DNA of 43,117 nucleotides from Candidatus Coatesiibacteriota bacterium (lineage in GTDB: Bacteria > JAFGND01): positions 1 through 43,117 of the forward strand of contig JAFGND010000043.1 in assembly GCA_016927185.1 (NCBI GenBank), in the 5' to 3' direction. The position numbers and the translations under genes were made by a program. The notes under the pieces are model-generated. The model was given only the letters and a program-made list of their open reading frames with translations. It was not told the DNA's origin and ran no database searches. Within the stretch, counting starts at the first letter, position 1. Every line of letters starts with the position of its first letter. This document shows positions 23,681 to 32,997 of the stretch, piece by piece.

Positions 23681-25405
23681 TTACTCTACAGCTATTTCTT
23701 TACCCCATGAATGCAGTTGAGCAAATGTTGCTCTTGACATATATACTGCGGTAAAGAAACTGGCTAAAATACCAATGCCCATTGTAATGGCAAATCCTCT
23801 TATTGGACCTGTTCCGAATTTGTACAATATCAATGCAGCAATTAATGTGGTTATGTTTGAATCAAAAATAACCTGAAAGGCATTTTCAAAACCATATCTT
23901 GCTGATCTGAATGCAGATCTCTTTCCACCTGTGTTAGTTGCCTTTTCTTCGTACATCCTTTCGAAAATAATCACATTCGCATCAACTGCCATACCAATAG
24001 TCAATATGATACCTGCGATACCTGGAAGAGTAAGTGTTGCATGGAATCCTGCAAGTGCCATTAAGGTAATCAGGATGTTGAAAATCAAACATCCCATTGC
24101 AATAAGACCGGGTACCTTGTAATACCAGAACATGAATATGAAGACTAGTACAAAACCTATAATACCAGCAGTAATACCTCCCCTTATTGCATCTTTTCCG
24201 AGGGTTGGTCCTACGAATTCCTCAGAATCAATTTTCATTGGAACCGTAAGCTGACCTGCTCTAAGTACAATAGCAAGATCTCTTGCCTCATCATAACTGA
24301 AGCTTCCAGTTATCTGTCCTCTTCTTGTAATCCTGCTTTGTACTGAAGGAGCACTTTGAACAATACCATCAAGTACTATTGCTAGCTGTCTTCCAATATT
24401 CCTTCCTGTAATATCACCGAATTGCTTGGAGCCGCTTGTCGTAAGTTCGAAATCCACTGCATAGGAGCCAATTCTATCCCTTCCTATGCTGGCACCAGCA
24501 ATTTGACCTCCCTCCATCAGTGGTATTACCTTGTTATTCGCATCTCTCTTGGCTTCAAGAATTAAGAGATTCCTGAATCTTCTTCCACCTTCTGATGTTG
24601 TAGTCTGACCCCAATGCCAGACAAGCTGTCTTTTCTCGAATATCTTGTCTACTCCTTGGAGTGAAAGAAGCTTTGATACCTTGGCAGTATCTGAAACATC
24701 AACTTCGGTTTGTCTTGCCAGGAGATCACCGAGGGTATATTCCAGTTTATCTGTTTTCTGATCCTTTTCAATAGCTTTGTTCAAAGCCTTGCTTGTTGTG
24801 TCAGTTTTTGCTGAAGAATCTTTTTTAGCTGTTTCTGTTACAGTTTTCCTGGATTGTTTTATCAAATTATCTACTTCCTCTATAAGAGCTTGTATTTCTT
24901 CAGGTTTGGCTACCAGCTTGAATTCAAGGAAAGCTGGTTTTGTAATTACATTTGTTGTTCTTTCTTTTTCGGATACACCAGGGAGCTCAACAATAATCCT
25001 GTCAGAGCCTGCTTTCTGTATAACTGGTTCCATCAAACCTAATGCATCTATCCTGTTTCTCATCACTTCCAGCTGTTTCTCAAGCTCATCTCCCAGCTTA
25101 GATGGATCTCTTCCTTGTTCCTTTAGTTTCTCTTTATCAAGCTCCAGAACCAGTCTTAGACCACCCTGAAGATCCAGTCCTAAAGAAAGTTTCTTTTTTC
25201 TCAAGGACAGCAGTTCCTCATTTTGTACATCACTGGTTCTCATCAAATCACGCTGTTCTTCAGTCATGGAATAGTACTTGATGCTGGGATACAAAGTCCA
25301 TACTGAAAGAGCCAAAATAAGTGCTGCAACTATCCATGTTAGCCTGCTTGCACTATAGTAACTCGCCCAGTCGGTTACGCCCTCACTTTTAACTATTTTT
25401 GCCAT
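23681..25405 (-). CDS. secD: Protein translocase subunit SecD
   Basis: 574 residues. Partner of SecF in the Sec export accessory complex. Visible: N-terminal membrane helix (LTWIVAALILALSVWTLYP), LGLDLQGGLRLVLEL (75-89), the P1 periplasmic domain (VMRNRIDALGLMEP, DRIIVELPGV), ITGSFSYDEARDLAIVLRAG, and the membrane part with GIAGIILTIGMAVDANVIIFERMYEE. An Asp/Lys/Thr-rich insertion occurs at about 190-225 in P1. Important for a cell that exports many T9SS substrates, since these first cross the inner membrane by Sec. Upstream is a small membrane protein gene, 59 bases away. Confidence 0.97.
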   Translation of the reverse strand: MAKIVKSEGVTDWASYYSASRLTWIVAALILALSVWTLYPSIKYYSMTEEQRDLMRTSDVQNEELLSLRKKKLSLGLDLQGGLRLVLELDKEKLKEQGRDPSKLGDELEKQLEVMRNRIDALGLMEPVIQKAGSDRIIVELPGVSEKERTTNVITKPAFLEFKLVAKPEEIQALIEEVDNLIKQSRKTVTETAKKDSSAKTDTTSKALNKAIEKDQKTDKLEYTLGDLLARQTEVDVSDTAKVSKLLSLQGVDKIFEKRQLVWHWGQTTTSEGGRRFRNLLILEAKRDANNKVIPLMEGGQIAGASIGRDRIGSYAVDFELTTSGSKQFGDITGRNIGRQLAIVLDGIVQSAPSVQSRITRRGQITGSFSYDEARDLAIVLRAGQLTVPMKIDSEEFVGPTLGKDAIRGGITAGIIGFVLVFIFMFWYYKVPGLIAMGCLIFNILITLMALAGFHATLTLPGIAGIILTIGMAVDANVIIFERMYEEKATNTGGKRSAFRSARYGFENAFQVIFDSNITTLIAALILYKFGTGPIRGFAITMGIGILASFFTAVYMSRATFAQLHSWGKEIAVE

Positions 25406-25464
25406 TTAATATTCCCTTTCTTTTATGTACTATGAAATTCCAACAGTTGAAAGACTTAAAAAGA

Positions 25465-26001
25465 CTATGTAGATACTCCAAATAATCTGATGACTCTAGT
25501 TGTCTCTTTAATCTTGATTTTGACATATATTGTTGACTTGCCGGTTTGATAATTTCTGAATTCTTTTGAGTAAATAATCTGTCCTCCATATCTGGATATT
25601 TCCTTGCTCAGCTCCCATTGGCAGATTGATAATGGATGCCCAGATTTCAACGAAATATAATAATCAGCCTCTTCAATATTATTCTTTATTATTTTCTTTT
25701 TATGGCTCGAGAATAATTTAGGTTTAACCATTTTTTCAAGATTGGATTTTTCCCAGACTTTTTCTGATGAAGAAAATCTTGATAAAAATCTTATTATCAA
25801 TGTATCAGGTGGTATTGTAAGTTTCGCAACAGGTTCAGAAATTGGTATTTCAGGAATGCCAAGCGGTGCTTTTGGGATACTGCTTTCATGTTCCTTGATG
25901 CTGATATTTGTTTTCAAGGGGAGATTTCTCTCATAAACCCCAAGGAAAACTATACCAAATGAACAAATAACCAGAAGTAAGAAAAAACCAATTTTATTCA
26001 C
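25465..26001 (-). CDS. Hypothetical single-pass membrane protein, 178 aa
   Basis: Not recognised. One N-terminal membrane helix (IGFFLLLVICSFGIVFLGVY) followed by a proline-rich linker (SSIPKAPLGIPEIPISEP) and a periplasmic domain of about 110 residues with a helix (HPLSICQWELSKEISRYGG) and beta strands at the end (STIYVKIKIKETTRVIRL). The layout of anchor, Pro-rich linker and small alpha/beta domain resembles envelope-associated proteins. Only 2 bases separate it from the upstream lipoprotein gene, so they are probably co-transcribed and translated together. Confidence 0.65.
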   Translation of the reverse strand: MNKIGFFLLLVICSFGIVFLGVYERNLPLKTNISIKEHESSIPKAPLGIPEIPISEPVAKLTIPPDTLIIRFLSRFSSSEKVWEKSNLEKMVKPKLFSSHKKKIIKNNIEEADYYISLKSGHPLSICQWELSKEISRYGGQIIYSKEFRNYQTGKSTIYVKIKIKETTRVIRLFGVST

Positions 26002-26003
26002 AA

Positions 26004-26654
26004 TTATTCAGTACTATTCTCCTTGAAGGATTTTACATGCCAGCCTACCACACTAATTTCACTTCGAGTTGCTTTTACAGGAATGACTAAGCCTTTCTTA
26101 TAAGTATAACCAGATGATTGTGATTGATCATCCCAGCGCACTATTTCCCATAAACCACTTGTAGAGTTTTTTCTTAATGCAAACTCAGCTTGACCGAATG
26201 CAGCATAGCCATATCCAGGATTGTCTTTCAAGTATAAAGTCAAATCAAATCGTTTATTAAAAATCCTCAAAACCTCACCATTTTCTTCCTGATCATGTCC
26301 ATCAGGGTCATCATAGTAATTCAGGATAATACTGCTGGAACTGGTAAACATCTTCTTTGTTAATTCTATTTCAGTTGTCTTGCCCCATTCTGTTATCATT
26401 TCATTGTTTTCATCTTCAAACCAGTCTGTTGGAAGCAGTTTGAAAGTAAAATCACTTGCAAGACACTCTTCATATTTCTTTATGTCAAGATTAATATATG
26501 CCTGACGCATATATTCCATGCAGTTTTTTGCCTCTTTCCTGTCAGCAGGTGGAGTATCTTCATTAGGTGTATCTTCATCCGGATCAAATGGATTCCAGCA
26601 GCTGAAACTCATCGAAACCATAATCAGAAATATGCATATATATAACTTTTTCAT
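26004..26654 (-). CDS. Lipoprotein with NTF2/SnoaL-like fold (paralogue A)
   Basis: 216 residues. Signal peptide with lipobox-like MSFSC (Cys19) followed by WNPFDPDEDTP. The mature part begins with a helix (ADRKEAKNCMEYMRQAYINL) then KKYEECLASDFTFKLLP, RIFNKRFDLTLYL, GQAEFALRKN, LWEIVRWDD: the helix-plus-beta pattern of NTF2-like proteins. No catalytic residues can be proposed. It is a tandem paralogue of the next gene upstream (26722-27366), with which it shares CWNPF, PPADRK, EYMRQAY, LDIKKYEECLA and LWEIVRWDD. The ribosome site reads AAGGAG before ATG. Probably anchored in the outer or inner membrane facing the periplasm. Confidence 0.78.
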   Translation of the reverse strand: MKKLYICIFLIMVSMSFSCWNPFDPDEDTPNEDTPPADRKEAKNCMEYMRQAYINLDIKKYEECLASDFTFKLLPTDWFEDENNEMITEWGKTTEIELTKKMFTSSSSIILNYYDDPDGHDQEENGEVLRIFNKRFDLTLYLKDNPGYGYAAFGQAEFALRKNSTSGLWEIVRWDDQSQSSGYTYKKGLVIPVKATRSEISVVGWHVKSFKENSTE

Positions 26655-26721
26655 TTTTTCTCCTTGATTTTAAAATAGCATGTAAGTGTTTAAAACAAAT
26701 TCTGTCAACAAAAATGTGACA

Positions 26722-27366
26722 TTAAATTATTCTTGTCCTTTGCTTTTCCTTTCTTATAAATCTTACATCTTTTTTTATTTTCAAAGTATTTTGAAAAAAA
26801 TCATTCTTTTTCTTTGCTGAGCATCCATTAGTTGAGGAATTATCATCCCATCTAACTATCTCCCATAATTCTGTTGTCTTGTTCTTCCTCATATAAAAAG
26901 TTGCCTGTCCAGTAGCTGAATAGATTTCTCCGGTATCATCTATATTCAACGTAAGATCAAAGCTCTTGTTGAAAACTCTAAGTACTTCTCCATTTGATTG
27001 TTCTTCATCATGTCCATAAGGATCTGCATAGAATTCCAATGTAATGCTGCTGGCACTTTCAAAAAGACAGGTTGTGAGATCTATTTCAGTTGTCCTACCC
27101 CAATATTTTGTAGTATCTCCTGCTTCCTGGAACCAGTCATCTGGAAGCAAATAGAATTTGAAATCCTCAGCAAGGCATTCTTCGTATTTTTTTATATCCA
27201 GATTGGAATAAGCCTGTCTCATGTATTCAAGACATCTTGCTGCATCCTTTCTGTCAGCTGGAGGAGTATTCTGATCAGGTGGCTCCTCATCCGGTTTGAA
27301 TGGATTCCAACAATTGATAAATAGCATAGCTATTATCACAAAAAATAGTCTATTGATGTGCTTCAT
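26722..27366 (-). CDS. Lipoprotein with NTF2/SnoaL-like fold (paralogue B)
   Basis: 214 residues from ATG 27366; the longer frame starts at a TTG (27387) that would add seven residues before the signal peptide. Signal peptide HINRLFFVIIAMLFINC then WNPFKPDEEPP. Body matches paralogue A: ADRKDAARCLEYMRQAYSNL, KKYEECLAEDFKFYLLP, VLRVFNKSFDLTLNI, LWEIVRWDD. After that point the two diverge completely: here the tail is basic and low complexity (KKKNDFFQNTLKIKKD, RKEKQRTRII), suggesting a frameshift or decay in the last 100 bases. No clear ribosome site precedes the chosen ATG. Product of a tandem duplication. Confidence 0.7.
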   Translation of the reverse strand: MKHINRLFFVIIAMLFINCWNPFKPDEEPPDQNTPPADRKDAARCLEYMRQAYSNLDIKKYEECLAEDFKFYLLPDDWFQEAGDTTKYWGRTTEIDLTTCLFESASSITLEFYADPYGHDEEQSNGEVLRVFNKSFDLTLNIDDTGEIYSATGQATFYMRKNKTTELWEIVRWDDNSSTNGCSAKKKNDFFQNTLKIKKDVRFIRKEKQRTRII

Positions 27367-27447
27367 ATATATCAATAAATCGTGCAATTATAGTAAGAAA
27401 GTATTGCGTTTTTGTCAATAGGATTTTTTCTGAGGTCAAATTATAGG

Positions 27448-28092
27448 TCAGGGAAAAAGCATGGGGATGAAAATATTACTTTCCTTTTCAAGAGGAGTAG
27501 CTCCACTTTCTTCAAGTTTCCTCCTTATATATCTTAAATTAGCTATTGCCAGGTCATTCTTTGCTTTGTATTCTGGCAGGAGCAACAGACATCTCTGGAG
27601 TTCATCAGTTGATGGTTCAAGATAGCCCAGAAACTTGTCCTTGAAATCCTTATTCAGATCATTTAAAAGCTCATTTCCCCTGTCAATAAGCATTTCATGG
27701 AATCGCCTTTGTGCACTGATATTTGATAGCAGTATATGGCACATAAGATTTGCTTCATCAATAAGTTTCTTGTCTTTTTTGTCTTTTTCAAGAATTCCGC
27801 TTTTCTCTACTCTGTTAATGAAGAAATCTGAAACATAAACCATCGTAAAATATTTCGATACTTGCTTGAAATAATCTTCATATTTCTTGAGAGGAACTAC
27901 AAGAAATGTGCCACCAGTTAATCCCTCTTTTCTGCGTTTCCTTATATCCTTATTCTTCCAATAGTCATATTCACCGTTTTCATATTTCGCTAGTTCATCA
28001 TCTATTGTACTCAGTTTTATTGCCTCTCTTTTTGTAAAACAGGATATGCAGAGAAAGCAGACAAAGACTAAAACAATTTTTCTTAATAACAT
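27448..28092 (-). CDS. Hypothetical lipoprotein, 214 aa
   Basis: Not recognised. Signal peptide RKIVLVFVCFLCISC with lipobox Cys18, then a soluble, highly charged, mainly helical protein (DELAKYENGEYDYWKNKDIRKRR, KYEDYFKQVSKYF, EKDKKDKKLIDEANLM). The C-terminal part (LRYIRRKLEESGATPLEKE) is also helical. It lies divergently from trmFO, with a shared 237 bp upstream region. No link to the downstream lipoproteins other than strand. Confidence 0.65.
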   Translation of the reverse strand: MLLRKIVLVFVCFLCISCFTKREAIKLSTIDDELAKYENGEYDYWKNKDIRKRRKEGLTGGTFLVVPLKKYEDYFKQVSKYFTMVYVSDFFINRVEKSGILEKDKKDKKLIDEANLMCHILLSNISAQRRFHEMLIDRGNELLNDLNKDFKDKFLGYLEPSTDELQRCLLLLPEYKAKNDLAIANLRYIRRKLEESGATPLEKESNIFIPMLFP

Positions 28093-28279
28093 GATGAACT
28101 CAGTTCTTGTTAATGTACAAAAGAATCAAGTATTTTCATAAAAATACGGTTTTTCTTCTTGTGGAATTATAACAGGTAGACTGTTCAGTAAGCAAGACAG
28201 GTAATTCATGGAGCATAAGAAACAAAATTATGTTTTCAGATGGATTTTCAGTCTGTAAGTATATATTGACTAAAAAAGC

Positions 28280-28302
28280 GATGAGAGAAATAAAAGCTCA
28301 TC
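28280..28302 (+). other. Small hairpin in the trmFO leader
   Basis: GATGAG (28280-28285) pairs with CTCATC (28297-28302) across an 11-base loop, 28 bases before the start codon. TTGACT at 28266-28271 may be a -35 box. Weak evidence for either regulation or a promoter. Confidence 0.25.
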
Positions 28303-28329
28303 TTCCATGAAGGGTTATAAGGAAATTAA

Positions 28330-29631
28330 GTGAAAAAGGAATTGGTTGTCTCAGTTGTTGGTGCTGGTCTGGCTGGTTGTTCAGCAGCATTTGAGTTAGC
28401 CAGAATGGGGATAAGAGTAAATCTCTTTGAAATGAGACCAGCATTAATGACGGAAGCACATAAAACAGGAAAACCAGCTGAACTTGTATGCAGTAATTCT
28501 CTTAAAAGCAAGGAGTTAAGCAGGGCAAGTGGACTGTTGAAGACAGAGCTTGAAATGCTTGACTGTGAAATGCTAAAGATAGCTTATGAGAATTCAATTC
28601 CAGGGGGAAAGGCATTGGTTGTTGACAGGGAGGGTTTTGCAGATGCTGTTGATATGAAATTGAAATCAAATCCTCTTGTGACAAGCATAGTTGAGGAAAT
28701 CACTGATTTCAGTCTGGAAAAGCAATTTCCGGTAATATATGCAACTGGCCCGCTTACTTCAGAGAAGTTACTCAAAGCTTTTCAGGAAAGATTTTCCAGC
28801 GCTCTGTTTTTCTATGATGCAATTGCTCCTTCAGTTCTTCTTGATAGTCTTGATACTAAAGAAATGTTTTGGGGAAGCAGAAATCAGGAAGATTGCCATG
28901 ATTACCTGAATATACCGCTAAGTAAGGAAGAATATCTTAAGCTTTACAGTGATTTACTTGAAGCCGATACAATAGCAGAAAAACCTTTCGAGAAAAAATA
29001 TTTCGAAATCTGTCTCCCTGTTGAAGAGCTGGCAAGAAGGGGAGTAGATACACTAAGGTTCGGTCCTTTGAAACCAGTTGGATTCAATCTCCCCAGAAAA
29101 CCATATGCAGTAATACAGCTAAGACGGGAGGATAAGGCAGGAAAGATAATGGGAATGGTAGGTTTCCAGACAAGATTATCATATAAATCACAGAAAAAGG
29201 TTTTTTCAGGAATCAGGGGATTTGAAAATGCAGAATTCATAAGGCTTGGTTCGCTTCACAAGAATTCCTATCTAAACAGTCCTGATTTCCTTGATGATCA
29301 TCTGAGATTGAAAACAGGACAGAATGTATGGTTTGCAGGACAGATTGCAGGAAGCGAAGGTTATACTGAGGCAATTGCATTGGGACTGGCAGCAGGAAAG
29401 TTTGCAGGGAGAAGATTGCTTGGAAATGAAATACCTTCTTTTCCCGACAAGACAATTATTGGTTCCCTTATCAAGTACATTACTGAAGGACAATCTCCCA
29501 TAAAACCCATGCAGGCAAATTGGGGATTGCTTGAAGAAATGAACATGAAGGATAAAAAAAAGAAATATGAAAAATATGCCAATGAAAGCATTTGCTCTTT
29601 AAAAGAATACATAAACATGTATTTCAGATAG
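28330..29631 (+). CDS. trmFO: Methylenetetrahydrofolate-tRNA-(uracil-5-)-methyltransferase TrmFO
   Basis: 433 residues, normal for the family. It makes 5-methyluridine at position 54 of tRNA using methylene-tetrahydrofolate as carbon donor and FAD/NAD(P)H as reductant. FAD-binding VVGAGLAGCSAAFELARMG starts at residue 9; MRPALMTEAHKTG and ELVCSNSLKS follow, with Cys54 the conserved cysteine of the family. The C-terminal part has VWFAGQIAGSEGYTEAIALG and PMQANWGLLE. Start is GTG 28330 with AAGGAA 7 bases before. The gene runs toward a MORN protein gene with a 6-base gap, so both rely on read-through or overlapping ends. Single-gene unit. Confidence 0.95.
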   Translation: MKKELVVSVVGAGLAGCSAAFELARMGIRVNLFEMRPALMTEAHKTGKPAELVCSNSLKSKELSRASGLLKTELEMLDCEMLKIAYENSIPGGKALVVDREGFADAVDMKLKSNPLVTSIVEEITDFSLEKQFPVIYATGPLTSEKLLKAFQERFSSALFFYDAIAPSVLLDSLDTKEMFWGSRNQEDCHDYLNIPLSKEEYLKLYSDLLEADTIAEKPFEKKYFEICLPVEELARRGVDTLRFGPLKPVGFNLPRKPYAVIQLRREDKAGKIMGMVGFQTRLSYKSQKKVFSGIRGFENAEFIRLGSLHKNSYLNSPDFLDDHLRLKTGQNVWFAGQIAGSEGYTEAIALGLAAGKFAGRRLLGNEIPSFPDKTIIGSLIKYITEGQSPIKPMQANWGLLEEMNMKDKKKKYEKYANESICSLKEYINMYFR

Positions 29632-29637
29632 CTATAT

Positions 29638-30369
29638 CTATTTGTAAATCAATGGTTTGACAAGTTCGACATTCTTGGTTACTGCCTCGATTATCTCCAT
29701 TGGCCAGACATACTTGACAGATCTTCCTGCAACAGTTTCATTAGGGGCAAATTCGGCATTCATTGTCATCACGCCTTTTTTGTTATATCGTCTGTTATAT
29801 ACTATTTTTCCATAATCATATTTTCTCTCTACTCTCACTCTTCCATCCTGATAATACAGCCTGAGTTTGCCGTTTTCAATGCCATTTGTATAATTGCATT
29901 CAGCCCTCATATTTCCTGAATCATAGTACAGCACCTGTCTTCCCTCAGGCTTTCCAAGATAGATGCTTCCCTCAAATTCAAGCTTTCCATTAGAGAACCA
30001 GGTTCTCCAGTCCCCATGTGGATACTGACCGGTCCATTCTCCCTGCATGCTTTTCTTGTGATTGTCATGAAAGCCTTCTATCTTCCATTTGACACCAAAT
30101 TTCTCCCATGTTCCCTTGAATGAAGGCTTAAGGTTATCATTCCAGATTGTTATTTCACCAGTCTCACCTTTATTCTCTGCAGTTATTTCATAGTGCTTCT
30201 GACCAGATTGGTAGTATTCTATACGCTTCACTATGAATTTTCCATCAGAAAAGTCCACTGTCTTTGGAATGCCTCCAGGATATGATTCCTTGACTTCCCT
30301 GGTGAGTACTGCTTCAGCAGAAATTGCTGTATAGATGAATATTGAAACAAAAGTGAGAATATACTTCAT
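29638..30369 (-). CDS. Exported MORN-repeat (YwqK-like) protein
   Basis: 243 residues with signal peptide (YILTFVSIFIYTAISAEA). The central part has repeated MORN-2 units of the type GxW..Y..G....F.NGKL: GEWTGQYPHGDWRTWF, NGKLEFEGSIYLGKPEGRQVLYYDSG, NMRAECNYTNGIENGKLRLYY, GRVRVERKYDYGKIVYNRRY. Such repeats are found in antitoxin-like YwqK proteins and many exported proteins of unknown role. No toxin gene is adjacent, so the antitoxin name should not be taken as function. Convergent with trmFO. Confidence 0.8.
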   Translation of the reverse strand: MKYILTFVSIFIYTAISAEAVLTREVKESYPGGIPKTVDFSDGKFIVKRIEYYQSGQKHYEITAENKGETGEITIWNDNLKPSFKGTWEKFGVKWKIEGFHDNHKKSMQGEWTGQYPHGDWRTWFSNGKLEFEGSIYLGKPEGRQVLYYDSGNMRAECNYTNGIENGKLRLYYQDGRVRVERKYDYGKIVYNRRYNKKGVMTMNAEFAPNETVAGRSVKYVWPMEIIEAVTKNVELVKPLIYK

Positions 30370-30461
30370 TTGCCCTCCATTTAATTAACAGCCGGAAAGT
30401 CTTTATTTAGTACAATAAAGGTCAAGAAAATTCCCTAATGTATTGAAACAAATACTTTCCA

Positions 30462-31925
30462 TTGAAAACAATTGACAGAATTAATCATATTGCTCTTAGC
30501 AACAAAAAGGAGAATTATGAAAGTATTATTATATTGCTGTTTTCATACTCTATTTCTGGAGCATCTATCTGGCTTAACTGGCAAGGGAATATTCAACATA
30601 CTGGATATATGCCAAATCCTGAAGTTGGTAAGCCAAACAAAATCTGGGAGATATACTCATTATATAGTGCACTGGACAGTAGTCAGAAGATTTACAGCAT
30701 AAGAGGATTGTCAATAGAGACTTATAATTATTTCGGGTACAAGACATGGCAGGAGAGCTTTGGTGATGAAGACAAGTGCTATGAAATAATTGCTGACAGC
30801 CTTTATGGATTTCTGGCGTTCAAGTCATGGACTGAATATGAGTATACAAATAACTATTATAAATTCAGAGTTTACAGTCCTGAACATGATTACAAATGGG
30901 AAATAGAGGAGTATAATTCAGAAATGTTTATGTCAGGTAATGCTATAATGAGCGTTCTGAGAGATAATTTACTTAAGAGATGGATATTCTTGAATTATTC
31001 TTCTGGTACTTATGATAGTTATTTTGCTGGCTTTTTCAGTATTTATGATGATAGTGGTGAACTAAAGAAAACCAGAAGTATTAGAAATACTATAAGAGAA
31101 AATACAATTTCTGTAGATAAGCAAGGCAATATTTATATATCAAGTTCTGAAGGTAGTTATCTTGCAAACATTTATCCAGCATCTTTGTATTGCTTTTCAG
31201 CAAATGCTGATTCAATATGGTGTCTGAATTTCGGCAAAAATACCTGGCCAGTATTTCCCCCAATTCTGGATGATTATTTCAATCCTGCTCTTATCTATGC
31301 TACTTATACAGATACTCTTTATTGCGTCAATGGGGCAAATGGAGTGATTCTGTGGAAGATGGGTAATATTTATCTGGCACCAGCTATTGATACACTTGGA
31401 AATCTCTTCCTTCCATTCGCAAATGAACTTCGCAAGATTGACAGGACAGGTAGAATTACTTATATAAAGACTTTTCCAGGCAGAATTATCACTCCACCTG
31501 TATTAGACAGATCCTTTAACATTTATCTCGCAACAAATGATTCCATTTTTTCATTGAACAAGGAACTTAACAGACGCTGGACTCACCCTATCAATAGTGG
31601 AGTTAAAAACCTTATGCTTGGCGAAAATGGGCATTTGTTTGCAATTACTGGAAGTGAGCTTATATGCTTGAGGGATGAAACAAGTATAAGTGAGTATAAA
31701 GCGATTAAGAAAATTCCCCCAGACAAATTAATCTGTCAGCCAAATCCCTTTTCAGAATATCTTCATGTGACTATTCCTGAAGAGGGAAAGATTTACTCGC
31801 TTACAGGAAGTCTTGTTCTGAAATTACCTTCAGGCAAGCATATAATAAATACATCAGACTGGAATGAGGGTTTGTATTTCTTGAAATCAGGCAATTCCAC
31901 AGTCAAGCTAATCAAATTCAGGTAG
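30462..31925 (+). pseudogene. Secreted PQQ-like propeller protein with T9SS tail; signal peptide out of frame
   Basis: The main frame of 487 codons has only a TTG start at 30462 and no ribosome site. A proper AAGGAG plus ATG occurs at 30507-30519 but in another frame; it begins MKVLL, a typical signal peptide start. One missing base between about 30528 and 30534 (TATTATTATATTG) would join MKVLL to LLFSYSISGASIWLNWQG, which matches the start of the propeller at 8651. The rest is intact: blades such as LYCVNGANGVILWKM and ELNRRWTHPINSG, and a T9SS tail CQPNPFSEYLHV, KIYSLTGSLVLKL, WNEGLYFLKSGNS. So it is either a sequencing error, a recent mutation or a slippage switch. A strong terminator follows. 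Confidence 0.7.
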
Positions 31926-31930
31926 AATTG

Positions 31931-31957
31931 AAAGCAGGAAACATTTCCTGCTTTTTT
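31931..31957 (+). terminator. Rho-independent terminator
   Basis: Perfect 11 bp stem AAAGCAGGAAA / TTTCCTGCTTT with a 2-base centre (so really a 4-6 base loop), followed by TTTTTT. Six bases after the propeller stop codon. Confidence 0.88.
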
Positions 31958-32317
31958 CTATCTCTTTTCGATAATTGCGAAAGTTACTCCTGATGGCTCA
32001 TTAAAAAGACATATCCATGTTTTTGGAAAAATCTCGACAGGCTCTATGGTTATGCAACCACCATTTTCTGCTATCTTATCCCTCATTTTCATTATATCAT
32101 CCACTTTTATATAAATTGTCAAAAATGGTAATTTGGCTTGCTTGAGAGTGAATATTCCTCCACCCTTGAATGCATCAGGAAAATCATTTTTCAAATCGAA
32201 TATCTCTGTCTCCTTGTCATAAATGAAATCCCAGTCAAACACTTTCTTGAAAAATTCCGCTGAAGCATTGGCATCATGTGAAGCAAGCTCCCACCAGACA
32301 ATAGGAAATTGTCCCAT
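31958..32317 (-). CDS. VOC/glyoxalase-like protein
   Basis: 119 residues of the vicinal oxygen chelate superfamily: PIVWWELASHDANASAEFFKKVFDWDF at the start and the paired half DDIMKMRDKIAENGGCITIEPV, WICLFNEPSGVTFAIIEK at the end, the usual beta-alpha-beta-beta-beta modules. Members include isomerases, resistance proteins and lyases; the substrate is unknown. Monocistronic on the minus strand, 38 bases downstream of a DUF3795 gene. Confidence 0.85.
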   Translation of the reverse strand: MGQFPIVWWELASHDANASAEFFKKVFDWDFIYDKETEIFDLKNDFPDAFKGGGIFTLKQAKLPFLTIYIKVDDIMKMRDKIAENGGCITIEPVEIFPKTWICLFNEPSGVTFAIIEKR

Positions 32318-32355
32318 ATTCCTTCCTTTCTGTTAGTTTCTGTTTTTAAGTCTTT

Positions 32356-32814
32356 TTAATCCTTTAAATCATCAATCCAGTCAGGCAGTTTTCCCTTTTC
32401 CTTCAGTCTTTTGTTTATTTCAGGCATATTCTCGAATTGCCTTGCAGATAATTCATACTCCTCTCGAGATATATCCTTTCCCCTGACACAATAAAGAAGA
32501 AGTCCATCCCTGCTTGCAAGAAGAGGAGCAACTTTCTTGCAGGGGAATTCCTCACAGTCTGCACAGAAGTCAATACCTTTTTCCATTGCGCATGCTCTTG
32601 CCTGGCAGGATTTATCAGCGATTTCACCATCTCCCTTGCATCCACAACATGGAGATTTTATTGGCACATTCTCTTCAGTATAGCATGTATGACCAAACAA
32701 TTTCTTCCAGCCTTCAACCATTTTTCTTCTTTTCTCTATATCAGGAGATTTTCCTGCACATATTCCACATTTATATCCACAATAGCCCTTTGAATTAATG
32801 TCTTTATCATCCAT
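32356..32814 (-). CDS. DUF3795 cysteine-rich protein A
   Basis: 152 residues with many cysteines in DUF3795 order: YCGYKCGICAG (11-21), CCGCKGDGE, CQARACAMEKGIDFCADCEEFPC. The spacing suggests metal (Fe-S or Zn) binding, but the family is functionally uncharacterised. Start ATG 32814 is preceded by an AAAGGAG-type site. It is divergent from a second DUF3795 gene (32998) with which it shares an upstream region of about 180 bases. Confidence 0.85.
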   Translation of the reverse strand: MDDKDINSKGYCGYKCGICAGKSPDIEKRRKMVEGWKKLFGHTCYTEENVPIKSPCCGCKGDGEIADKSCQARACAMEKGIDFCADCEEFPCKKVAPLLASRDGLLLYCVRGKDISREEYELSARQFENMPEINKRLKEKGKLPDWIDDLKD

Positions 32815-32997
32815 GTCTCACTCCTTTTTTCGTTTTGATGCTTATACAATCAAAAAAAGTCAAGATAATTGTATTGCCAGGCTTTCATTAGATAAAATTA
32901 CACTTTCATAAGTCTTTGGGGCTAGATTAAGCAAATTGATTTATCCAGTTGACAAAAAAAGCATATTGAATGAAGTATTTGCTTGAAAGGGGATAGA

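Noticed and set aside
29638-30369. YwqK-type antitoxin of a toxin-antitoxin pair
   Set aside because: Signal peptide present and no neighbouring toxin gene; MORN repeats alone do not indicate antitoxin.
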